Below are positions 1 to 5,606 of a stretch of DNA of 5,606 bases, piece by piece (positions within the stretch are counted from its first letter, which is position 1; the number at the start of each line of letters is the position of its first letter). The stretch lies in assembly GCA_023251335.1 (NCBI GenBank), contig JAHEZA010000198.1, positions 1 to 5,606 on the forward strand, given 5' to 3'. The stretch comes from Chitinophagaceae bacterium (GTDB lineage: Bacteria; Bacteroidota; Bacteroidia; Chitinophagales; Chitinophagaceae). The notes beneath the pieces are model-generated. The model saw only the letters and a list, made by a program, of their open reading frames with translations, was not told the origin of the DNA and searched no databases. The translations under genes and the position numbers were made by a program.

Positions 1-826
1 TCCACAGGCTATAACGGCCTCCGACCCAATCCCAGAAAGCAAACATGTTTGCTTTGTTAATTCCAAAATCTTCTACGCCTTTTTCATTGGTGCTTAGCGC
101 AATGAAATGTTTGGCAACTGCTTTTTCATCTTTCGCACTTTTTAAAAACCAATCTCTTGCGGAGTGAGCATTGGTCATTGTTTCCTGCGTAGTAAACGTT
201 TTGGAGGCAATTAAAAAAAGTGTTTCATCAGGCGTGATTTTTTTTAAAACTTCGGCAATATCTGTCCCGTCAATGTTGCTTACAAAATAAGGCTGAATAT
301 CTTTTTTCCAATAAGGCTTCAGCGCCTCCGTTACCATCACCGGCCCCAGGTCGCTGCCTCCGATGCCAATATTCACGATGTACTTTATTTTTTTTCCACT
401 ATAACCTTTCCATTCACCTTTATGAATTTTGCTGCAAAAGTTTTTCATGTGTTCCAGTTCCTTTTTCACTTCAGGCATTACATCTTTTCCTTCGGAATAA
501 ACCGGCTTTCCGGAAAAATTTCTAAGTGCGGTATGCAATACAGAACGGCCTTCTGTTCCGTTGATTATTTCACCGGTAAACATTGCTTTTATTGCTTTCT
601 GCAATTCGCATTCGTAAGCCAGTTCTAACAACAACTGCCTGGTGGTTTCATTTATGATGTTCTTTGAAAAATCAAAAATGATCTCCGGTATAGCCAACGA
701 ATATTTTTTAAATCGCTGGGAATCTTCTTTAAACAATTCCTTCAGGCTCGCATGTTTCATTTCTTTATAATGGTCCTGCAATTTTTTCCATGAACTGGTT
801 TTAGTGGGGTTTACATTGGGAAACAT
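1..826 (-). CDS. pgi: Glucose-6-phosphate isomerase, N-terminal half (runs off left edge)
   Basis: This cytoplasmic enzyme interconverts glucose 6-phosphate and fructose 6-phosphate in glycolysis and gluconeogenesis. The window holds 275 codons of a protein that is usually about 550 residues, so roughly half is present. Visible family motifs are the sugar-phosphate-binding loop [10 protein letters not shown] (residues 153-162), [10 protein letters not shown] just after it, the phosphate-binding SKTFTTQET (208-216), and the start of PROSITE signature 1, [11 protein letters not shown], ending at residue 275. The GGR arginine (R271) corresponds to the conserved active-site Arg of the family. The catalytic Glu, His and Lys of the C-terminal half lie outside the window. 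The ATG at 826-824 is secure because an in-frame TAG sits two codons upstream and the conserved N-terminal pattern ([11 protein letters not shown]) begins immediately. No frame break is seen. It lies downstream of the broken permease on the same strand, 156 bp away, so co-transcription is not required. Confidence 0.97.
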   Translation of the reverse strand, partial: MFPNVNPTKTSSWKKLQDHYKEMKHASLKELFKEDSQRFKKYSLAIPEIIFDFSKNIINETTRQLLLELAYECELQKAIKAMFTGEIINGTEGRSVLHTALRNFSGKPVYSEGKDVMPEVKKELEHMKNFCSKIHKGEWKGYSGKKIKYIVNIGIGGSDLGPVMVTEALKPYWKKDIQPYFVSNIDGTDIAEVLKKITPDETLFLIASKTFTTQETMTNAHSARDWFLKSAKDEKAVAKHFIALSTNEKGVEDFGINKANMFAFWDWVGGRYSLW

Positions 827-982
827 TTTCTACTTTTTTTGAAATTAATAATTATTGTAACGTTAATGTCATGAAATTTAAAAATTAGAAATACTGCTTA
901 TTTGTTCTTTTGCTAAGAGGGAATCATTCCTGTTAGTTTGTCCCTGTTTATTAGTCCAATCTTTAATGCTAAGCTTTTGTGC
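827..982. other. Intergenic gap between permease 3' end and pgi start
   Basis: This 156-bp AT-rich stretch must carry the pgi promoter if pgi is transcribed on its own. Read on the minus strand, several TAnnTTT-like sequences occur (for example TAATTTTT and TAAATTTC), but none has a convincing TTTG element at the right distance, so no promoter is called. An 11-bp dyad GGAATnATTCC lies at 920-930; its loop is too small and it lacks a following T-run, so it is not a classical terminator. No open frame of note was found. Confidence 0.5.
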
Positions 983-1747
983 TTACCTGTATTCAATAGC
1001 TTTCACCGGTTGTATTCTTTTTATTAGAAGCGAAGGAATTATCAACATAAAAAAGCAAATGATTAACGTGGCAATATCGATTGCCGCTACCTGCCAGTAA
1101 ACAATATCCGCGTGCGCCGCTTTCATGTAATAAGCTTCCTCATCCAGTTTAATAAACCCCGTGGCCTGTTGCAGATAACAGAGTCCCAATCCCAAAATCG
1201 TGCCCGCAATCACACCCGTAAAAGCAATGATCGTGGTATTGTAAAGAAATACTTTTTGAATCGTACTATTTTTTGCGCCAATGGCTTTTAAAATTCCAAC
1301 CATAGTTGTTCTTTCCAACACAAGAATAATCAGGCAGGTAATTAAATTAACAACGGCCACAACCATCATGATAACCAGCAGAATGGTTTTTATTCTTCCC
1401 TGCAGGTTGAGCCAGTCGAAGATATTAGGGTAGATTTCCTCAATGGTTTTGCTGTACCAGCTTCCAGGTAATATTTCCGCATCATATAAATAATTATTTA
1501 CCGAATCTGTTTTTCTGTAATCTTTCAAAAATATTTCGTAACCCGCTATTTCATTGGGCTGCCAGTCGTTAAGCCTTTGAATTAATTTGATATCTCCAAT
1601 ACAAAAATTATGGTCATATTCATCTATCCCTGTTTTGAAAATACCTGCAATTTTTAACTTCCTCGCACGCTGGGTTCCGTCGCCCTGAATAAATAAAATG
1701 ATTACACTATCGCCCACAGCAGCTTCTAGCTGGTTGGCGGTGTATTG

Positions 1748-1750
1748 CTA
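1748..1750 (-). other. In-frame amber codon inside the permease gene
   Basis: On the minus strand the codons read GAC CTT GAT ATT TAG CAA TAC ACC GCC AAC, and the frame stays open to 985 afterwards. From memory of homologues, a serine at this position (an I-S-x-[YH]-T-A-N-Q pattern) is common, so a TCG or TCA to TAG change is the simplest origin. That is inference and not an alignment. The other visible gene ends here use TAA. Confidence 0.9.
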
Positions 1751-2215
1751 AATATCAAGGTCCTTACTGTAACTGCTATCGTTAAACGAAATCCATTTCC
1801 CCTTTTTCAGGAATGAATTCAGGCGGTTAAAATCAAAACTGCTATCAACCCCTTTCATCAGTACGCTTTCTATGTCATCTTTGTAACGGATGATAGCCGA
1901 CTTAGTGGCGTACCGGGCCACATTTTTTACTTCTGGCATCGTTTTTAAAAAAAGTTCAAGCGTGTCATTTCTTTCAATTGGCGATTCTTCAGCAATATTT
2001 GCCTGGTTAAGTGCAGTTTGCTGCACCCTGATATGGCCCCAAAAGCTGAATACTTTATTACTGATTACATTTTGGAAGCCGTTCACAAAACTCAATGCCA
2101 CTATCATGACGGCCACACTAATGGTGGTAGCCACAATGGCCAAACCTATTATAAATCGGGAAAAAGTTTTTTGCTTGTTAAAGGCAATTCTGCGCGCTAT
2201 AAACGATGAAACATT

Positions 2216-2218
2216 CAA
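2216..2218 (-). other. TTG start codon of the permease
   Basis: The conserved N-terminus ([21 protein letters not shown]) begins directly after a TTG, with a TAA two codons upstream (2224-2222). No ATG or GTG precedes it, and the first internal ATG is codon 38, inside TM1. TTG is therefore the only start that keeps the cytoplasmic N-terminus. Homologues normally start with ATG at about this point, so an ATG to TTG change is plausible (inference). Confidence 0.75.
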
Positions 2219-2224
2219 AAGTTA

Positions 2225-2232
2225 TATTTTTG
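2225..2232 (+). promoter_or_regulatory. Bacteroidota-type -7 element (TAnnTTTG) upstream of the plug gene
   Basis: TATTTTTG matches the Bacteroidota primary-sigma -7 consensus TAnnTTTG exactly and lies 37 bp before the ATG at 2269. No clear TTTG -33 element is found about 20 bp further upstream, so the call is tentative. In the same 50-bp divergent spacer, a minus-strand 7-of-8 match (TAGTTTTA, positions 2248-2241) could serve the permease. Confidence 0.35.
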
Positions 2233-2268
2233 ATATCTTGTAAAACTAATTTTTTTTAAAACATTTAG

Positions 2269-3546
2269 ATGAAATCAATAAAAGTTGTTTCTACTTTCCT
2301 GTTATTTTTTGCGGGAAATAAATTATTGGCGCAGTCGCCCAACCGAATTTATGTCGATAATATCAAGACCGTGATTCTGCATTTTCCGGGAAACCAAATG
2401 GCTATGCCCGTGATCAATCTGAACAGTAATGACCAGGTGGAACTATCGTTTGATGATCTGGATGGTGATACAAAATATTATTACTATACCTATCAACTTT
2501 GCAATAGCGACTGGACGCCGGCCAACATCGGACAATTTGATTATATCAAAGGATTTACGCAAAACCGAATTACGGATTATAAATATTCATCGGTTGCTCT
2601 TACCCGATACACCCACTACAGAATTATGTTGCCTGAACGCAATATGTATCTGACCCGGTCAGGAAATTACATAGTGAAAGTTTTTTTAAACGGCGACACT
2701 TCGCAACTGGTTTTTACAAAACGCTTGATGGTATTGGATACGAAATCAGATATAAATGCACGCATTATTCAACCATTTGACCCGAACCTGGCGAACAACC
2801 ACCAGCGAATTCAGTTTACAGTTACTACAAAAGGTTTAGATCAGTTAAATGCCGCACAGCAAATAAAAGTAATTGTTGTGCAAAACCGACGTCTCGACAA
2901 TGCTGTAACTAACTTGAAACCAAATGTTGTTCGCGGAAACAAGCTCGAATATACGAACGAGAATGCTGCAATTTTTCCTGGCGGCAGGGAATGGAGATAT
3001 GTTGATCTCACAGATTTTCATTTGCAAAGTGATAGAGTATTAACCGCGGATTATAAAAGGCACTCTACCGATGTTTTCCTGAGAGATGACGGCCCATTGA
3101 CTGGTCCCTACCTTTTTTACAACGATTTAGATGGAGCGTATTACATATCAGCCATCCGGGGTACCAATCCTTTTTGGGAAGCCGATTATGCAACGGTTTA
3201 TTTTTCTTTTGTGCCGCCAAACGGCATTCCCTATCCGGATAAAGACATTTATCTTTTTGGTCAGTTGACCAACTATCATTTTACCGACAGCCTGAGGATG
3301 ATTTTTAATCCTGAAAAAAAGAAGTACGAAACACATCTTTTCCTAAAACAAGGATATTATAATTATAACTATCTCGCAGTGGACAAAAACAATCCTTCGC
3401 TCTATTCTGACCTGGATGGTAATTTTTTTGAAACCGAAAATCTCTATACCATCCTTGTTTATTACAAATCCTTTAGCAGCAGGGCAGATGAATTGATCGG
3501 CATGGGAAACTTTAACTCCAAGGCCGAGCAGCCTTTGAACTATTAA
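2269..3546 (+). CDS. Type IX secretion system plug protein (DUF5103 family)
   Basis: The protein has 425 residues. DUF5103 proteins were identified as the periplasmic plug that closes the SprA translocon of the Bacteroidota-specific T9SS when PorV is not bound. The sequence shows a signal peptide (basic MKSIK, hydrophobic VVSTFLLFF, cleavage expected after LLA at residue 21), then the family N-terminal domain: NIKTVILHFPGNQM, LNSNDQVELSFDDLDGD with YYYTYQLCNSDW, and THYRIMLPERNMYLTRSGNY. A middle part carries IKVIVVQNRRLDNAVTNLKP and FPGGREWRYVDL. The C-terminal domain is E-set/CBM48-like, with IYLFGQLTNY and LKQGYYNYNYL. Length and ends look complete. The ATG is secure because an in-frame TAG directly precedes it. 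It is divergent from the broken permease and 88 bp upstream of the ASST gene on the same strand. No other T9SS gene is in the window, which is usual because the system is scattered. The main uncertainty is whether this copy is the functional plug or a paralogue. Confidence 0.9.
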   Translation: MKSIKVVSTFLLFFAGNKLLAQSPNRIYVDNIKTVILHFPGNQMAMPVINLNSNDQVELSFDDLDGDTKYYYYTYQLCNSDWTPANIGQFDYIKGFTQNRITDYKYSSVALTRYTHYRIMLPERNMYLTRSGNYIVKVFLNGDTSQLVFTKRLMVLDTKSDINARIIQPFDPNLANNHQRIQFTVTTKGLDQLNAAQQIKVIVVQNRRLDNAVTNLKPNVVRGNKLEYTNENAAIFPGGREWRYVDLTDFHLQSDRVLTADYKRHSTDVFLRDDGPLTGPYLFYNDLDGAYYISAIRGTNPFWEADYATVYFSFVPPNGIPYPDKDIYLFGQLTNYHFTDSLRMIFNPEKKKYETHLFLKQGYYNYNYLAVDKNNPSLYSDLDGNFFETENLYTILVYYKSFSSRADELIGMGNFNSKAEQPLNY

Positions 3547-3613
3547 TCAGTACTCCAAAGATTTCGGTATATTTTTTGTAAATTCTTAGTCAGGAAAAGG
3601 GAATAAAATTCAC

Positions 3614-3635
3614 TTTAAGATTTTTAATTCTTAAA
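3614..3635. repeat. Inverted repeat abutting the ASST start codon
   Basis: TTTAAGA (3614-3620) and TCTTAAA (3629-3635) form a perfect 7-bp inverted repeat with an 8-base spacer. The right arm ends on the A of the ATG at 3635. It could be an operator-like dyad or a weak hairpin that masks the start. In AT-rich DNA a repeat this short may be chance. It is not followed by a T-run, so it is not a good terminator for the plug gene. Confidence 0.4.
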
Positions 3636-4864
3636 TGAATTTTCTTTTAAAAGTAGATAATCCGATTTCTATGAATACAAACGCACCTACCTGTCTTCTT
3701 TTTACAATTTTAGTAGTTCTCAGTTTGTCATCCGGTTGTAAAAAAGCCGATGACACTTCTTCCGATATTGTTTACATAAATGATTCTGCGGTGGTTATTG
3801 ATCCCGCATTTTATACATTATCCGGGTCTGGTGGGAAGGATGCGGGAAGGATTTTCCTGGCTTTTGAAACCAATCATGCCAAAACAGGCACGCTGGTTAT
3901 TCTTGATGAAAAAGGAAATGTGATGAAAGAAAAAAAAATCAATGCAAGAGCGGACAATTTTCAAAAATGGAACATCAACGGCCAGACGGTTTATTCTTAT
4001 TTTGAAGCAGCCGGGAATAATCCGATCTCGGGTGTGATAGAAGGTTATGATATAATTTGCGATACGAATTTTAATGTATTGAGCACAGCAAAATTTTTGC
4101 CTCCCGGAAGTACGGATGCCACTTTTGATGACAGGCTGGATGTTCACGATTTCATCTGTCTTGGAGAAAATCATTACATGGCCATTGCCACTAATGTTGA
4201 AAGTCCAACCAACATTCCCGATAGTTTGCATCCTTCTTCTCACGTAAAAGTATTGGCGTGTTTAATACAGGAAGTAAATAATGGCGAGGTGGTTTTTCAA
4301 TGGGACGGGACATCATATCCTGAATTTTACGGAGCGAGTGTTGAGAATAATGATTTCTCAAACGCCCTGGACACAATGGATTACATGCACATGAATTCCA
4401 TTTGCATAGATCCCAACGATAATAATATTATTTGTTCTTTCCGGAACCTAAATGAGATTATTAAAATAAATCGAACTAGTGGGAATGTTATGTGGAGACT
4501 CGGTGGAATAAAAAGTGATTTCGTGCAGACGACTGATGAAGAATTTCTTCGCCAGCATTACGTAAGATTTGATGATGATGGAAAAACGTTGATTTTTTTA
4601 GACAATGGTGATAGTGCATTGCGCCCTTATAGCCGTATCCTTGAATTTCAGCTTAATGAAACTGCTAAGAAAATTAATAATTTTAAAGCTTATAATATAC
4701 CCGATCAATTTATCCGGTATGCCGGTTCGGTAAAGAAAACGAATGATAATTATTTCATCGGTGGAGGTTCTGCCAATTATACATTGCAGGTAAACTATTT
4801 AACTGATGAAGTTTATCTTCGATTAGATCAGAAAACGAATAGCTATAGGTCGTTGAAATATTAA
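3635..4864 (+). CDS. Arylsulfotransferase (ASST)-family lipoprotein
   Basis: The protein has 409 residues. ASST enzymes are PAPS-independent periplasmic beta-propellers that move sulfate between phenolic compounds through a sulfated histidine. The residues match those known in E. coli ASST: DVHDF (H171, like H252), MHMNS (H252 and N254, like H356 and N358), CSFRN (R270, like R374) and RQHYVRF (H308, like the catalytic H436). The H-to-R spacing of 18 is the same as in E. coli. IIKINRTSGNVMWRLGG is the typical propeller strand after the arginine. The N-terminus has a hydrophobic stretch and lipobox LSSGC, with the lipid cysteine at C35, so a membrane-anchored lipoprotein is expected. Two starts are possible: ATG 3635, used here because an in-frame TAA directly precedes it and it supplies a basic residue, or ATG 3671, which gives a shorter signal peptide (C23). 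The mature part keeps five cysteines. No Dsb partner is nearby. The substrate is unknown, and other members of the family lack proven activity. Confidence 0.82.
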   Translation: MNFLLKVDNPISMNTNAPTCLLFTILVVLSLSSGCKKADDTSSDIVYINDSAVVIDPAFYTLSGSGGKDAGRIFLAFETNHAKTGTLVILDEKGNVMKEKKINARADNFQKWNINGQTVYSYFEAAGNNPISGVIEGYDIICDTNFNVLSTAKFLPPGSTDATFDDRLDVHDFICLGENHYMAIATNVESPTNIPDSLHPSSHVKVLACLIQEVNNGEVVFQWDGTSYPEFYGASVENNDFSNALDTMDYMHMNSICIDPNDNNIICSFRNLNEIIKINRTSGNVMWRLGGIKSDFVQTTDEEFLRQHYVRFDDDGKTLIFLDNGDSALRPYSRILEFQLNETAKKINNFKAYNIPDQFIRYAGSVKKTNDNYFIGGGSANYTLQVNYLTDEVYLRLDQKTNSYRSLKY

Positions 4865-5058
4865 TATAAAATAGGAATTTGATTTTTTTGTTCATCTGCT
4901 GTTTCCAACTCTTCGGAAAAAAAATTGATGAAACTGATGTTTGCTTTTCCTGTTTCTGCAAGCTCGAATTTGTTATCGTGCGAAATGTTCTTGGTTGATT
5001 TCCACTCATTTTCCCTTTTGCCACTTATATAAAAGAAAAAACAAGTGCACTCCCGGAT
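4861..5058 (-). other. Start-less open reading frame, possible gene remnant
   Basis: On the minus strand 65 sense codons run from 5058 to the TAA at 4863-4861, bounded upstream by a TAA at 5061-5059. The stop overlaps the convergent TAA of the ASST gene. The translation looks protein-like: a short Phe-rich stretch (CFFFYISG) followed by a hydrophilic part with ENEWKSTKN, KFELAETGKANISFINF and EELETADEQ. No ATG, GTG or TTG occurs before the last quarter, so it cannot be a normal gene. It may be the 3' end of a decayed gene whose 5' part is lost, or simply a chance open frame. The product is not recognised. A second minus-strand frame is also open here and looks less protein-like. Confidence 0.3.
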
Positions 5059-5068
5059 TTATTATTTC

Positions 5069-5087
5069 AATATTTTTATGAAATATT
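5069..5087. repeat. Inverted repeat in the DinB-family gene leader
   Basis: AATATTT (5069-5075) and AAATATT (5081-5087) form a perfect 7-bp AT-only inverted repeat with a 5-base spacer, 21 bp before the ATG at 5109. It overlaps the left copy of the direct repeat described next and a weak -7-like sequence TATTTTTA (5071-5078). It could be an operator or chance in AT-rich DNA. Confidence 0.35.
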
Positions 5088-5118
5088 CTTCACTTAAAAA
5101 TTTATTTTATGAAATATT
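5074..5118 (+). repeat. 14-bp direct repeat containing duplicated start-codon region
   Basis: TTTTATGAAATATT occurs at 5074-5087 and again at 5105-5118, 31 bp apart. Each copy has an ATG followed by AAATATT. The right copy holds the true start of the DinB-family gene (5109). The left ATG (5078) opens a different frame of 44 codons ending at 5212, which overlaps the DinB start. Confidence 0.8.
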
Positions 5119-5606
5119 TATTGGGTATATGCCTCGCATTAACACTAACATCCGCTTATGCACAAAAAGAAAGCGTACCAACTTTGAAGTCAATATTGCT
5201 GGAACAGCTTAAGACAACCCATAATGTAGAAGATTGGTTTGTGCCACCGTCTATTGCTGTGTCAGGGCTTACTCCCGAACAGGCGAACTGGAAAGATAGT
5301 TCCGAAAATCATTCCATTGCTCAATTAACGACTCATCTTATATTTTGGGATCTGCAAACGCTTGATAAGTTTGAAGGCAAACCTCCAAGCGCCTTTGATG
5401 GCAACAATAAAGAAACTTTTACACCCGTAAATGAAAATACCTGGAGCGCCACCGTTCAGAGGCTTGACAGCGTGCTCACGGCATGGGAAATTGCGGTGAG
5501 CAATGCCGATGAAAATAAATTACAAAAATGGTATTCTGCAATCGCCCACATCGGTACACATAATGCCTACCATACGGGCCAGATAATTTATATCAGAAAA
5601 ATGAAA
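5109..5606 (+). CDS. Secreted DinB-family protein (C-terminus cut by right edge)
   Basis: 166 codons are present and the frame is still open at the window end; DinB proteins of this kind are about 170-180 residues, so only a few are likely missing. The DinB fold is a four-helix bundle with a three-histidine metal site, shared with thiol-dependent transferases such as bacillithiol S-transferases. The expected ligands are visible: H76 in QLTTHLIFWD, and H151 and H155 in the HIGTHNAYHTGQIIYIRK segment. The N-terminus MKYLLGICLALTLTSAYA is a signal peptide with cleavage after AYA (residue 18), so the protein should work in the periplasm, unlike the cytoplasmic classical members. ATG 5109 is chosen because the signal peptide starts there and no in-frame start precedes it back to the TGA at 5079. 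It is the first gene after the ASST lipoprotein, 244 bp downstream on the same strand. Activity and substrate are unknown. Confidence 0.88.
   Translation, partial: MKYLLGICLALTLTSAYAQKESVPTLKSILLEQLKTTHNVEDWFVPPSIAVSGLTPEQANWKDSSENHSIAQLTTHLIFWDLQTLDKFEGKPPSAFDGNNKETFTPVNENTWSATVQRLDSVLTAWEIAVSNADENKLQKWYSAIAHIGTHNAYHTGQIIYIRKMK

Larger units (their letters stand above)
983..2218 (-). pseudogene. FtsX/LolE-family ABC transporter permease, interrupted by an in-frame TAG
   Basis: The frame from the TTG at 2218 to the TAA at 985-983 spans 411 codons, the normal length for LolC/LolE-type permeases, which extract lipoproteins or other substrates from the inner membrane with a LolD-like ATPase. 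Visible architecture: TM1 at about residues 22-48; a MacB-like periplasmic domain; TM2 about 278-301; the cytoplasmic coupling segment [12 protein letters not shown] right after TM2; TM3 about 324-348; TM4 about 373-399; and a typical C-terminus, [10 protein letters not shown]. Codon 157 is TAG (1750-1748). Both flanks stay in the same frame and both look like family sequence, so this is one nonsense codon and not a frameshift. The upstream piece (2218-1748) would encode 156 residues with only TM1. The downstream piece could restart only at a GTG at 1717, giving 244 residues without TM1. No ATPase gene is nearby. It could be a recent pseudogene, a base-call error, or a read-through gene; the family call is firm. 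Confidence 0.85.

Noticed and set aside
422..628. Plus-strand open frame of 68 codons
   Set aside because: It lies wholly antisense to the conserved coding sequence of pgi, and its Phe/His-rich translation resembles no known protein.
920..930. GGAATnATTCC dyad as a terminator
   Set aside because: The stem is only 4-5 bp with a very small loop, and no T-run follows on either strand.
1748..1750. TAG as a pyrrolysine codon or a reassigned code
   Set aside because: FtsX-type permeases are not known Pyl proteins, Bacteroidota are not known to encode pyrrolysine, and no other in-frame TAG occurs in the window's genes. A nonsense mutation or base error is simpler.
1890..2243. Plus-strand open frame of 117 codons
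   Set aside because: It is antisense to the permease. The minus-strand frame has clear FtsX-family sequence and this one does not.
3818..4243. Minus-strand open frame of 141 codons
   Set aside because: It is antisense to the ASST gene, whose frame carries the family motifs; this one is a shadow frame.
4755..5024. Minus-strand open frame of 89 codons starting at GTG
   Set aside because: It overlaps the ASST 3' end by about 110 bases antisense, and its Lys/Ser/Gln-rich sequence shows no domain or signal. The neighbouring frame ending at 4861 is more protein-like.
5021..5050. CACTT...AAGTG inverted repeat upstream of the DinB gene
   Set aside because: Only 5 bp pair, with a long A-rich spacer; this is expected by chance at this base composition.

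Overview
The window looks like chromosomal DNA from a member of the Bacteroidota, plausibly a Chitinophagaceae-like lineage. The sequence is AT-rich. The four 3' ends visible in the clear gene models include three TAA stops. Start codons lack Shine-Dalgarno sequences and sit in A/T-rich contexts. One gene is a recognisable type IX secretion system (T9SS) plug protein, and that system is restricted to this phylum. The family assignments come from reading motifs by eye; no database search was run.

Layout. (1) Positions 1-826, minus strand: the N-terminal half of glucose-6-phosphate isomerase (pgi), cut by the left edge. (2) 827-982: a short AT-rich gap with no gene. (3) 983-2218, minus strand: an FtsX/LolE-type ABC transporter permease that is full length in one reading frame but broken by a single in-frame TAG and begins with TTG. 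It looks like a young pseudogene, unless the TAG is a sequencing error or is read through. (4) 2219-2268: a 50-bp divergent intergenic region with a Bacteroidota-type -7 element pointing right. (5) 2269-3546, plus strand: the secreted T9SS plug protein (DUF5103). (6) 3547-3634: a short spacer ending in an inverted repeat at the next start codon. (7) 3635-4864, plus strand: a lipoprotein of the arylsulfotransferase (ASST) family whose catalytic residues appear to be kept. (8) 4865-5108: a gap containing an unexplained minus-strand open frame without a start codon, plus a direct repeat and an inverted repeat in front of the next gene. (9) 5109-5606, plus strand: a secreted DinB-family protein that runs off the right edge.

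There is no sign of one shared pathway. pgi is central carbon metabolism. The permease, plug protein, ASST lipoprotein and DinB protein all act at or beyond the inner membrane, so the right-hand four fifths of the window is a run of envelope genes. No tRNA, rRNA, CRISPR array, insertion sequence or phage gene was seen. The observations that best repay a second look are the broken permease, the ASST-like lipoprotein with its intact active site, and the start-less open frame at 4861-5058.
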